Part shown: in pieces, positions 42,268 to 50,310 of the stretch
Layout: every line of letters starts with the position of its first letter
Position numbering within the stretch: position 1 is the stretch's first letter
The notes under the pieces: model-generated
Database searches by the model: none
What the model saw: the letters and a program-made list of their open reading frames with translations, nothing else
What the model was told of the DNA's origin: nothing
Translations under genes and position numbers: made by a program
Source of the DNA: Aliiroseovarius lamellibrachiae
Lineage (GTDB): Bacteria > Pseudomonadota > Alphaproteobacteria > Rhodobacterales > Rhodobacteraceae
DNA length: 64,000 nucleotides
NCBI RefSeq assembly: GCF_018599245.1
Contig: NZ_JAHEVJ010000002.1
Coordinates: 248,001-312,000 of the forward strand
Direction of reading: 5' to 3'

Positions 42268-43386
42268 TCAGTGGCTCACGCGTGTTTGGGTAAGGACGGG
42301 CGCGGATTTATCCAACGCCAATTCCGCATCGGAAAAGACCCATGGCCCCCGAACACCCTTCACGCCCTCCGGTGCGATCTCCATGCCGCGATGTTTCAGC
42401 TGTGCATCCGAAAACGCCTCACCAACCGAATTGATCGGCCCGGCGGGTACGGTCGCCGCTTCTAGCGCCGAAAGCAGTGCGTCTTTCTCCCACTTCCCAG
42501 TCTCGGCTTCGATCTCCGCCGTCAAAGTGTCGCGGTTTTTAACCCGCAACTGGTTGGTGGCAAATTCTGCATTGTCCCGCAGATCTTCCCGACCAATCAC
42601 ATCGCAAAAGCGCTGAAATTGCCCGTCATTGCCCACGGCCAGAATGAAATGCCCATCCGCGGTCGGCAGCACCTGGTAGGGTGCGATGTTGGGATGCGCA
42701 TTGCCGCGCCGCTCGGGGCTTTCACCGGTTGCCAAAAAGTTCATCGCCTGATTGGCGAGCATGGCCGTCGCGCAATCCAAAAGGCTCATGTCGATATGCT
42801 GGCCCAACCCGGTGCGATGACGCTGTTCAACGGCGGCTAAAATCCCGATGGTGCCATAAAGCCCGGTGACCACATCCGTGACGGCGACCCCCACTTTTTG
42901 CGGCTGACGATCCGGCTCGCCGGTGATCGACATCAGACCCGACATCCCTTGCAACAGAAAATCATACCCGGCGCGCTTCGCATAAGGCCCGTCTTGGCCA
43001 AACCCTGTGATCGAGCAATAGATCAGGCGTGGGTTCAGGGCCTTCAAACTGTCGTAATCCAGCCCGTATTTCGCAAGCCCGCCAACCTTGAAGTTTTCAA
43101 TCAGAATATCCGCATCCTTGATCAGCTCGCGCACCTGCGCCTGACCTTCTTCGGTGCGAAAATCGCTGGTCACACAGGTCTTCCCCCGATTCGCAGCATA
43201 GTAATAGGCGGCGGTTTTATCGCCATCCCGCTCGATGAACGGAGGGCCCCATTTCCGTGTATCATCCCCACTTGGGCTTTCCACCTTGATCACCTCTGCG
43301 CCTAGATCGGCAAGCGATTGGCCTATCCAAGGCCCGGCAAGAATGCGAGCAAGTTCAACGACTTTCAGTCCGTGCAAAGGGGTCAT
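42268..43386 (-). CDS. CaiB/BaiF family CoA-transferase (class III)
   Basis: The 372-residue class III CoA-transferase carries LDGLKVVEL-type start (MTPLHGLKVVELARILAGPW), LADLGAEVIKVESPSGDDTRKWGPP, NRGKTCV, ADILIENFKVGGLAKYGLDYDSLKALNPRLIYCSITGFGQDGPY, and the catalytic Asp in GYDFLLQGMSGLM. It moves CoA between acyl-CoA and a free acid. Glutaryl-CoA dehydrogenase is close by, so transfer from succinyl-CoA to glutarate (like the human SUGCT enzyme) is the most attractive role. Formyl- or oxalate-type substrates are alternatives. It is read convergently with the TRAP operon and lies next to the XRE-cupin gene on the same strand. Confidence 0.9.
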   Translation of the reverse strand: MTPLHGLKVVELARILAGPWIGQSLADLGAEVIKVESPSGDDTRKWGPPFIERDGDKTAAYYYAANRGKTCVTSDFRTEEGQAQVRELIKDADILIENFKVGGLAKYGLDYDSLKALNPRLIYCSITGFGQDGPYAKRAGYDFLLQGMSGLMSITGEPDRQPQKVGVAVTDVVTGLYGTIGILAAVEQRHRTGLGQHIDMSLLDCATAMLANQAMNFLATGESPERRGNAHPNIAPYQVLPTADGHFILAVGNDGQFQRFCDVIGREDLRDNAEFATNQLRVKNRDTLTAEIEAETGKWEKDALLSALEAATVPAGPINSVGEAFSDAQLKHRGMEIAPEGVKGVRGPWVFSDAELALDKSAPVLTQTRVSH

Positions 43387-43407
43387 ACTACTTCCTAAAG
43401 TTGGGCC

Positions 43408-43989
43408 TTACAGGTAAGGCGGCGTGCAGGCAGAGATCACCTTGCACACCCGGTCAGACATATTTCGGAACCGATGCGGGTCGCGGGAATTGAACAAATA
43501 GGCGTCCCCCGCCTTCAGCACGCGGGTCTCAGGACCCACCGTGATTTCCAATTCCCCTTCGATCACAATGCCGCCTTCATTGGCATCATGTTCGATCATG
43601 GAATCCCCCGTATCAGCCCCCGGTTCATAACGTTCATGCAGGATTTGCAGGCCATGCAGTTTCGCATCGCCCACCTGCTTGATGGTGATCTTTCGCGCGG
43701 CCGCCTCATTGTCCTGATATAAAAGCGAGGTGAGGTCGCGCAGCTCCGCCGGTGTGAAAAAACTCTGAGATGTCGCCGGCGCGTCAGGCTCAAAGAACTC
43801 AGACATAGAAATCCCAAAACCGCCCAGAATTTTGCGCAAACTCGCGACAGAGGGGCTCGATCTGTTGGTTTCAATCATCGAAATCTGCCCGTGCGGCACA
43901 TTTGCAGATTCGGCCAACTGCCTCTGAGACATGTTAAATTGCTGTCTCAGCTGCTTTAGGCGTGTGCCAACGTCAAAATCATCCACCAT
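43408..43989 (-). CDS. XRE-family regulator with cupin domain
   Basis: The 193-residue protein has an N-terminal helix-turn-helix (DVGTRLKQLRQQFNMSQRQLAESANVPHGQISMIETNRSSPSVASLRKI). A C-terminal cupin barrel follows (EPGADTGDSMIEHDANEGGIVIEGELEITVG and AGDAYLFNSRDPHRFRNMSDRVCKVI), with His/Glu residues suited to bind a metal or ligand. This is the PuuR/SutR type, often found with aminotransferases and aldehyde dehydrogenases of amine catabolism. ATG 43989 follows AGAGGGA. It is divergent from the aminotransferase gene, and a perfect palindrome lies between them at 44062-44079, a likely operator. Confidence 0.9.
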   Translation of the reverse strand: MVDDFDVGTRLKQLRQQFNMSQRQLAESANVPHGQISMIETNRSSPSVASLRKILGGFGISMSEFFEPDAPATSQSFFTPAELRDLTSLLYQDNEAAARKITIKQVGDAKLHGLQILHERYEPGADTGDSMIEHDANEGGIVIEGELEITVGPETRVLKAGDAYLFNSRDPHRFRNMSDRVCKVISACTPPYL

Positions 43990-44061
43990 GGATCGGTCCC
44001 TCTCATCGCTTTTGCCCAGTTTGGGTGATTCAGCGAAGTTTGTCCAACTTACCTCTAGCAA

Positions 44062-44079
44062 TGCTCAAATAATTGAGCA
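44062..44079. promoter_or_regulatory. Palindromic operator candidate between XRE-cupin and aminotransferase genes
   Basis: TGCTCAAATAATTGAGCA is a perfect 7-bp inverted repeat with a 4-base centre in the 147-base divergent gap. XRE-cupin regulators typically bind such sites to control the adjacent catabolic operon and themselves. Confidence 0.6.
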
Positions 44080-44136
44080 ATACAGGTTTCGAGAATCAAT
44101 GAATATGTGTAGTGAATTCCCAGCGGAGGAACCGAC

Positions 44137-45441
44137 GTGAGCAACACACAAGACCTAAAAACACGCCGCGAGGCCGCCATCGCAAGTGGCGTGGCCACCC
44201 GTGGCATCTATGCGGCGCGCGCAGAAAATGCAGAATTGTGGGACGTTGATGGCAAGCGCTATATCGACTTTGCCGCGGGCATTGCCGTGAACAACACCGG
44301 CCACCGTCACCCCAAGTTGATGGAGGCCGTGGCCAAGCAATCCGAAGCCTTCACCCACACCTGTTTTCACGTCGCCCCCTATGAAAGCTATGTCACATTG
44401 GCCGAGCGTCTGAACACCTCGACCCCAGGTGATTTTGCCAAGAAAACAATGCTTGTGACCACCGGCGCTGAGGCCGTTGAAAACGCTGTCAAAATGGCGC
44501 GTGCCTTTACGGGCCGTTCTGGCGTGATTGCGTTTTCCGGCGCCTTTCACGGCCGCACCCTGATGGGCATGGCGCTTTGTGGCAAGGTCACGCCTTACAA
44601 AAAGGCCTTTGGTGCGATGCCACCAGAAGTGCTGCATGCGCCGTTCCCAAATGAATTCCACGGCGTCACCGTGGAACAATCGTTGGCCGTGCTTGAGAAT
44701 ATGTTGCGCAGCTCAATCGACCCGGAACGCGTGGCGGCCATTATCATCGAACCCGTGCAGGGCGAAGGTGGCTTCAACGTCGCCCAGCCCGAATTCCTGC
44801 GCGCCTTGCGCAAGATTTGTGACACCCATGGCATTATGCTGATCGCAGATGAAGTTCAGGCCGGGATCGCCCGGACGGGCAAGCTTTTCGCGTTTGAACA
44901 TTCTGGTGTGGCCGCCGACCTGGTGGTCATGGCAAAAGGACTGGCCGGTGGCTTTCCGCTCTCAGCCGTAACCGGCCGGGCTGAGGTTGTCGATGCTGCC
45001 CCTGTGGGTGGCATCGGCGGCACCTATGCGGGCAACCCCTTGGCGGTGGCCGCGGCCAACGCTGTCTTTGAGGTGATCGAAGAAGAAGACCTGTGCAACC
45101 GCGCCAATGACGTGGGTGACGCGATCACCGCGCGCTTGAATGAACTGGCCAACCGTCAGGGCATGGAAGCGATCGGCGACGTGCGTGGCCTTGGTGCTAT
45201 GGTGGCGTTCGAATTGGTCGCGGACCGTGAAACCAACGCGCCCAATGCCGCCCTTGCCCAAGCCATCGTGGCCGAAGCCGAGACGCGCGGGCTGATCATT
45301 CTGCCCTGTGGCACCTACGGCAACGCCGTGCGCCTGCTGCCGCCGCTGACTGTTCCGATGGAACAAGTGTCCGAGGCGATGGACATCATCGAAGCCTCTA
45401 TCGAGGCCGCAATCAAATCAACCGCCACTGCGGCGGAATAA
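44137..45441 (+). CDS. gabT: Class III omega-aminotransferase (4-aminobutyrate/5-aminovalerate type)
   Basis: The 434-residue PLP enzyme transfers the terminal amino group of 4-aminobutyrate or 5-aminovalerate to 2-oxoglutarate. Motifs are FAAGIAVNNTGHRHPK, VTTGAEAVENAVKMARAFTGR, IAFSGAFHGRTLMGMALCGK, EPVQGEGGFNVA, LIADEVQAGIARTGKLFAFEHSGV and the PLP lysine in VMAKGLAGGFPLSAV. GGIGGTYAGNPLA follows. The start is GTG at 44137, supported by a GGAGG site; no ATG fits. It lies 12 bases ahead of gcdH. That pairing favours 5-aminovalerate (DavT) over GABA, though these enzymes often accept both. Confidence 0.93.
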   Translation: MSNTQDLKTRREAAIASGVATRGIYAARAENAELWDVDGKRYIDFAAGIAVNNTGHRHPKLMEAVAKQSEAFTHTCFHVAPYESYVTLAERLNTSTPGDFAKKTMLVTTGAEAVENAVKMARAFTGRSGVIAFSGAFHGRTLMGMALCGKVTPYKKAFGAMPPEVLHAPFPNEFHGVTVEQSLAVLENMLRSSIDPERVAAIIIEPVQGEGGFNVAQPEFLRALRKICDTHGIMLIADEVQAGIARTGKLFAFEHSGVAADLVVMAKGLAGGFPLSAVTGRAEVVDAAPVGGIGGTYAGNPLAVAAANAVFEVIEEEDLCNRANDVGDAITARLNELANRQGMEAIGDVRGLGAMVAFELVADRETNAPNAALAQAIVAEAETRGLIILPCGTYGNAVRLLPPLTVPMEQVSEAMDIIEASIEAAIKSTATAAE

Positions 45442-45453
45442 GGAGTTAGAGAG

Positions 45454-46668
45454 ATGGCGAAAGATCTTTCCCCCCAATCGCGCCCCGAATTGTCCGGCTT
45501 TGCCTGGGATGATGCGTTCTTGATGGAGGACCAGCTTTTGGAAGACGAGCGCATGATCCGCGATGCGGCGCGCGCTTATGCTGAGGATAAGTTGCAGCCG
45601 CGCGTGACGGACGCCTTTGCACGCGAAGAAACCGACCCGGAGATTTTCCGCGAGATGGGCGAAATGGGCCTGTTGGGCACCACCATTCCCGAGGCGTATG
45701 GCGGCATTGGCGCGTCCTATGTCACCTATGGTTTGGTCGCGCGCGAAGTGGAGCGGGTGGACAGCGGGTACCGGTCAATGATGTCGGTGCAATCGTCACT
45801 GGTGATGTACCCGATTTACGCTTACGGCACGGAAGAACAACGGAAAAAATACCTGCCCAAACTGGCATCTGGCGCGTTTATCGGCTGTTTTGGCCTGACC
45901 GAACCCGACGCAGGGTCCGATCCTGGCGGCATGAAAACCACCGCGAAAAAAGTGGACGGTGGCTATGTTTTGAACGGGTCGAAAATGTGGATTTCCAACG
46001 CGCCGATTGCCGATGTGTTTGTGGTCTGGGCGAAATCTGACGCCCACGACGGCAAGATCAAAGGCTTTGTTTTGGACAAGGGCACCAAGGGGCTCAGCGC
46101 GCCAAAAATCGAGGGCAAACAGTCGTTGCGCGCCTCAATCACCGGCGAAATTGTGATGAAAGATGTGGAAGTTGGCGAGGATGCTTTGCTGCCGGATGTG
46201 TCTGGTTTGAAGGGCCCGTTTGGCTGTCTGAACCGCGCACGTTACGGCATTGCCTGGGGCGCGATGGGCGCGGCCGAGGCGTGCTGGCATGCGGCCCGTC
46301 AGTATGGTCTGGACCGCAAACAATTCGGTAAACCATTGGCACAAATGCAACTTTTCCAGTTGAAGCTGGCAAATATGCAAACCGAGATCAGCCTGGGCCT
46401 GCAAGCCGCCCTGCGCGTTGGCCGCCTGATGGACGAGGCAAAAGCAGCGCCCGAAATGGTCAGCCTGATCAAGCGCAACAACTGTGGCAAGGCGCTGGAA
46501 ATCGCCCGTCATGCGCGTGATATGCACGGCGGCAACGGGATTTCTCAGGATTTCGGCGTGATCCGCCATATGGTCAACCTTGAAACCGTGAACACCTATG
46601 AAGGCACCCACGATGTACACGCCCTGATCTTGGGCCGTGCGCAAACCGGGTTGCAGGCGTTTTATTAA
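45454..46668 (+). CDS. gcdH: Glutaryl-CoA dehydrogenase
   Basis: GcdH oxidises and decarboxylates glutaryl-CoA to crotonyl-CoA, passing electrons to ETF. The 404-residue acyl-CoA dehydrogenase starts [28 protein letters not shown], typical of GcdH. It has [65 protein letters not shown] and [18 protein letters not shown]. The catalytic Glu is in [20 protein letters not shown] and the conserved Arg of GcdH is in the SGYRS region. It is translated from ATG 45454 after AAGGAG. It links the aminotransferase to the crotonyl-CoA node. Confidence 0.94.
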   Translation: MAKDLSPQSRPELSGFAWDDAFLMEDQLLEDERMIRDAARAYAEDKLQPRVTDAFAREETDPEIFREMGEMGLLGTTIPEAYGGIGASYVTYGLVAREVERVDSGYRSMMSVQSSLVMYPIYAYGTEEQRKKYLPKLASGAFIGCFGLTEPDAGSDPGGMKTTAKKVDGGYVLNGSKMWISNAPIADVFVVWAKSDAHDGKIKGFVLDKGTKGLSAPKIEGKQSLRASITGEIVMKDVEVGEDALLPDVSGLKGPFGCLNRARYGIAWGAMGAAEACWHAARQYGLDRKQFGKPLAQMQLFQLKLANMQTEISLGLQAALRVGRLMDEAKAAPEMVSLIKRNNCGKALEIARHARDMHGGNGISQDFGVIRHMVNLETVNTYEGTHDVHALILGRAQTGLQAFY

Positions 46669-46743
46669 GCGCAAGATGGGTCTGCTGCGCCGTCGGCGGA
46701 CCCAATTGACACACCGCCTTTCCTTCCTCTTGAGGGGCGGTCT

Positions 46744-46790
46744 GAGGAAAGCCGTCTAACACTCCCCTGGCTTTCCTCACCTTCTTTTTC
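46744..46790 (+). terminator. Hairpin between gcdH and the aldehyde dehydrogenase gene
   Basis: GAGGAAAGCC (46744-46753) and GGCTTTCCTC (46769-46778) form a perfect 10-bp stem with a 15-base loop, followed by ACCTTCTTTTTCC. An upstream weaker hairpin lies at 46678-46703. Partial termination would separate aminotransferase-gcdH from the downstream pair. Confidence 0.6.
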
Positions 46791-46810
46791 CTAAACCACA
46801 TGAGATCAAG

Positions 46811-48241
46811 ATGAAGCAGAACCTGATTGCCGGTGACTGGATGGATGGCGAAAATGCCGCCGAGAACCTTAACCCCGCGGACCTGTCCGATGTGATTGGC
46901 GCCTATGCGCATGCCAGCGTTGATCAGGTGAATGATGCGGTGGCGGCAGCGCGCGCGGCTTTGCCGAAATGGGCGATGGCCTCGCCGCAAGTGCGCGCTG
47001 ATCTGCTGGAAGCGGTGGCAGCGGAGCTTTTCGCCCGCAAAGACGAAATTGGCACCGTTTTAGCGCGCGAAGAAGGCAAGACCTTGGCGGAAGCCATTGG
47101 CGAAACCGCCCGCGCCGCACAAGTGTTTCGCTTTTTCGCGGGGGAAGCCATTCGGGTCGCGGGCGACGCCATTGCTTCGGTCCGTCCGGATGTGGACGTG
47201 GATGTGGTGCGCGAACCGGTGGGTGTTGTGGGGTTGATCACGCCGTGGAACTTCCCCATCGCGATCCCCGCGTGGAAAATCGCACCGGCTTTGGCCTACG
47301 GTAATACGGTGGTGTTTAAGCCTGCTGATCTGACGCCCGGATCGGCGCATATTCTGGCCGAGATCCTGCACAAGGCAGGCGTGCCTGCTGGGGTGTTTAA
47401 CCTTGTGATGGGGCGTGGATCTGTGGTTGGGCAAACCATTGTGGATCACCCGCATGTGGACGCGGTGTCCTTTACCGGGTCGGTTCCCGTGGGGCGCGCC
47501 ATGGCTGTGCATGCCGCCAAAGGTATGAAAAAGCTACAGATGGAAATGGGCGGTAAAAATCCCATGGTCATCATGGATGACGCGGATCTGGATATCGCGG
47601 TGCCAACGGTGCTGAATGGTGCGTTCTTCTCAACCGGGCAACGCTGTACGGCGTCGAGCCGGATCATCGTTCAGGCGGGCATTCACGACGCGTTTGTGGA
47701 CCGTTTGGCGACAGAAATGCTGGCCCTGAACATCGGTAATCCACTGGACGCCAAGACCCAAATCGGCCCGGTCGTGTCAGAGAACCAAATCCAGGGAAAC
47801 CTTGGCTATGTGGACCTTGCGCGCAGCGAGGGGGCTGAGGTCATCGGTGGTGAACGCCTGAACCGTGACACCGAAGGGTTCTATCAGGCGCCCGCCATGT
47901 TCCTTGGTGCCACCAACGACATGCGTTCCAGCCGCGAAGAGATTTTTGGCCCCTGTGCCTCGATCATCAAAGTTGCGGATTTTGACGAGGCGCTGGCCAC
48001 GGCGAATGACACCGAATTTGGCCTGTCGTCCGGCATCTGCACATCGTCGCTGAAATTCGCGCGCGAGTTCAAAAAACGCTCTCAGGCGGGCATGGTCATG
48101 GTTAATTTGCCCACAGCGGGCGTGGATTATCATGTTCCGTTTGGCGGGCGCAAAGGTTCCAGCTATGGTTCGCGCGAACAAGGGCGCTATGCGGCGGAAT
48201 TCTATACCATTGTGAAAACCGCCTATAGCTTTGCAGGATGA
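46811..48241 (+). CDS. NAD(P)-dependent semialdehyde dehydrogenase
   Basis: The 476-residue aldehyde dehydrogenase has VGLITPWNFPIAIPAWKIAPALAYGNTVVFKPA, FTGSVPVGRAMAVHAAKGMKKLQMEMGGKNPMVIMDDADLD with the general-base Glu, and the nucleophilic Cys in FFSTGQRCTASSRI. EEIFGPCASI follows. The C-terminal LPTAGVDYHVPFGGRKGSSYGSREQG is like that of 2-oxoglutarate-semialdehyde dehydrogenases. In this cluster the substrate could be glutarate semialdehyde (DavD) or succinate semialdehyde; 2-oxoglutarate semialdehyde is also possible. It overlaps none but lies 4 bases before the next gene. Confidence 0.88.
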   Translation: MKQNLIAGDWMDGENAAENLNPADLSDVIGAYAHASVDQVNDAVAAARAALPKWAMASPQVRADLLEAVAAELFARKDEIGTVLAREEGKTLAEAIGETARAAQVFRFFAGEAIRVAGDAIASVRPDVDVDVVREPVGVVGLITPWNFPIAIPAWKIAPALAYGNTVVFKPADLTPGSAHILAEILHKAGVPAGVFNLVMGRGSVVGQTIVDHPHVDAVSFTGSVPVGRAMAVHAAKGMKKLQMEMGGKNPMVIMDDADLDIAVPTVLNGAFFSTGQRCTASSRIIVQAGIHDAFVDRLATEMLALNIGNPLDAKTQIGPVVSENQIQGNLGYVDLARSEGAEVIGGERLNRDTEGFYQAPAMFLGATNDMRSSREEIFGPCASIIKVADFDEALATANDTEFGLSSGICTSSLKFAREFKKRSQAGMVMVNLPTAGVDYHVPFGGRKGSSYGSREQGRYAAEFYTIVKTAYSFAG

Positions 48242-48245
48242 TGAT

Positions 48246-49121
48246 ATGACGTTGAAAACGGTTGGTGTGATTGGGGCAGGGCAGATGGGCAACGGGATTG
48301 CCCATGTGTTTGCAACCTCTGGCTATGATGTTCTTTTGAATGATATTTCCACGGATGCGCTGGCCGCGGCGGTGGCGAAAATTGAAAAGAACACTGCGCG
48401 TCAGGTCGATAAAGGCGCGATGAGCGCGGATGACCGCGACGCCGCCCTGTCGCGCATCCGCACCACCGCTGAATTGGGCGAGCTGGGCGGCACTGATCTG
48501 GTGATCGAGGCCGCCACAGAACGCGAAGAGATCAAGGATAAGATTTTTGCCGGTTTGGCACCTTCATTGGGCGAAAACACCATCCTAACCACCAACACCT
48601 CGTCGCTGTCCATCACCCGTTTGGCGGCGAAAACCGACCGTCCTGAGCGCTTTATGGGGTTTCATTTTATGAACCCGGTGCCGGTGATGAAACTGGTCGA
48701 ACTTATCCGCGGCATTGCCACCTCTGAAGAGACCTATCAGACCTTGTTGGGGGTGGTGGAGCGTCTGGATAAAACCGCCGCAAGTGCAGAGGATTATCCC
48801 GGCTTTATCGTGAACCGGATCCTGATTCCGATGATCAACGAGGCCTGTTATGCGCTTTACGAAGGCGTCGGGTCAGTGGCGTCAATTGATGCATCAATGA
48901 GGCTGGGCGCGAACCACCCGATGGGGCCGCTTGAGCTGGGCGATTTCATTGGTCTTGATACCTGTCTGGCGATCATGAACGTGCTTCATGACGGGATGTC
49001 GGACACAAAATATCGGCCCTGTCCGCTGCTTGTAAAATATGTCGAGGCAGGATGGGTCGGGCGCAAAGCGGGTCGTGGATTTTACGACTATCGCGGCGAG
49101 ACCCCGGTTCCCACGCGCTAG
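48246..49121 (+). CDS. 3-hydroxybutyryl-CoA dehydrogenase
   Basis: The 291-residue NAD(P) enzyme oxidises 3-hydroxyacyl-CoA. It has the Rossmann motif VGVIGAGQMGNGIAHVFATSGYDVLL, LVIEAATEREEIKDKIF, NTSSLSITRLAAKTDRPERFMGFHFMNPVPVMKLVELIRG (catalytic His and Glu), and GFIVNRILIPMINEACYALYEGV with DASMRLGANHPMGPLELGDFIGLD. ATG 48246 follows the aldehyde dehydrogenase stop by four bases. After a crotonase hydrates crotonyl-CoA it would form acetoacetyl-CoA; no crotonase gene is in the window. A terminator follows. Confidence 0.94.
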   Translation: MTLKTVGVIGAGQMGNGIAHVFATSGYDVLLNDISTDALAAAVAKIEKNTARQVDKGAMSADDRDAALSRIRTTAELGELGGTDLVIEAATEREEIKDKIFAGLAPSLGENTILTTNTSSLSITRLAAKTDRPERFMGFHFMNPVPVMKLVELIRGIATSEETYQTLLGVVERLDKTAASAEDYPGFIVNRILIPMINEACYALYEGVGSVASIDASMRLGANHPMGPLELGDFIGLDTCLAIMNVLHDGMSDTKYRPCPLLVKYVEAGWVGRKAGRGFYDYRGETPVPTR

Positions 49122-49146
49122 GCCAATTTGCTTCGAAATCAAAATC

Positions 49147-49180
49147 ACCCGCATCAGCCCAGTCTGGTGCGGGTTTTCTT
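49147..49180 (+). terminator. Terminator after 3-hydroxybutyryl-CoA dehydrogenase gene
   Basis: ACCCGCATCAG (49147-49157) and CTGGTGCGGGT (49164-49174) form an 11-bp stem with one G-U pair and a 6-base loop, followed by TTTCTT. Confidence 0.82.
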
Positions 49181-49293
49181 ATGCTTGATCAAAGAAATTT
49201 GGTATACTTTGTTGGATAGTTGCCCTGTGGGCTTGATTAATATTCAAAAAGATGCATATGAGACTCTGTCCACCTGACCAAAAGGAACCCACC

Positions 49294-50310
49294 ATGCTGC
49301 GCACCCTGTTTATCTCGCTGCCGTTTCTGGCCCTGCCAGTCTTGTCACCGGCACTGACTATGGCCGAGATGGCCCATACGGTTGAGCCGGTGATGCTGAC
49401 CGAATGGAAAGCCGTCTTTGGCAAGGTGGAAACCCGTGACCTCGTGCCTGCGCGCACGCGGATTGGTGGCACATTGATTGAGGTTTTAGTGGCCGAAGGT
49501 GATCAGGTGCGCGAAGGTCAGCGGCTTGGTACGGTGAATGACGAGAAACTGGCGCTGCGCCTCACAGCGGTTGACGCCACTTTGGTCTCGTTAAATGCTC
49601 AGTTAAGCAACGCCGAGGCCGAGCTGAAGCGCGGTGAAAGCCTGGTGGAACGCGGTGTGGCCACAGCCCAGCGGTTGGACGCGCTGCGCACACAGGTGGA
49701 TGTGGTCAAAGGCCAGATTGAAGCCACCAAAGCTGAACGGTCCGTTATTGAACAACAAGGGGTCGAAGGCGCCGTGCTGGCCCCGATCGCAGGCCGTGTG
49801 CTGAATGTGCCACTGACCAAAGGTGCGGTGGTGATGCCGGGCGAGGCCGTGGCAATGATCGGCGGCGGCGGCGTGTTTCTACGCCTCGCCGTACCCGAAC
49901 GCCACGCGGACATTTTGTCTGAAGGCGCTGAAATTCAAATTGGCGGCGACGGGGACACGCAAACCGGTCGCTTGGCAAAGCTGTATCCGCAAATCGAAAA
50001 TGGTCGCGTAATTGCGGATGTTGACGTGCCCAATATGGATGCGCGCTTTGTAAACGCCCGTGTGCCGGTGCGCTTGCCGGTTGGTCACTCCGAAGGGTTG
50101 GTGGTGCCGGAAGCGGCGGTTGTGACCCGGATGGGGCTCGATTTTGTGACCATCAAAGGCGATGGCGCCGAAGCGGTGGAGCGCACGGTCGTCGTTGGTG
50201 AACGCCATCTCATTGGCGGCACGCCTATGGTCGAGATTCTGACGGGTTTGTCATCTGGTGACGTGGTGATCGACCCCATTCAACCCGTGAAAGGGGCAGG
50301 GCATGAGTGA
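49294..50310 (+). CDS. RND efflux periplasmic adaptor (membrane fusion protein)
   Basis: The 338-residue protein links an RND pump to an outer-membrane channel. It has a signal peptide (MLRTLFISLPFLALPVLSPALTMA). A lipoyl half-motif, IGGTLIEVLVAEGDQVREGQRLGTVND, comes next, then a coiled coil (about residues 95-160, rich in AEAELKRGESLVERGVATAQRLDALR) and the second lipoyl half GAVLAPIAGRVLNVPLTKGAVVMPGE. A beta-barrel and membrane-proximal domain ends the protein. ATG 49294 follows AAAAGGAA. It overlaps the pump gene by eight bases. No outer-membrane factor gene is present. Confidence 0.9.
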   Translation: MLRTLFISLPFLALPVLSPALTMAEMAHTVEPVMLTEWKAVFGKVETRDLVPARTRIGGTLIEVLVAEGDQVREGQRLGTVNDEKLALRLTAVDATLVSLNAQLSNAEAELKRGESLVERGVATAQRLDALRTQVDVVKGQIEATKAERSVIEQQGVEGAVLAPIAGRVLNVPLTKGAVVMPGEAVAMIGGGGVFLRLAVPERHADILSEGAEIQIGGDGDTQTGRLAKLYPQIENGRVIADVDVPNMDARFVNARVPVRLPVGHSEGLVVPEAAVVTRMGLDFVTIKGDGAEAVERTVVVGERHLIGGTPMVEILTGLSSGDVVIDPIQPVKGAGHE

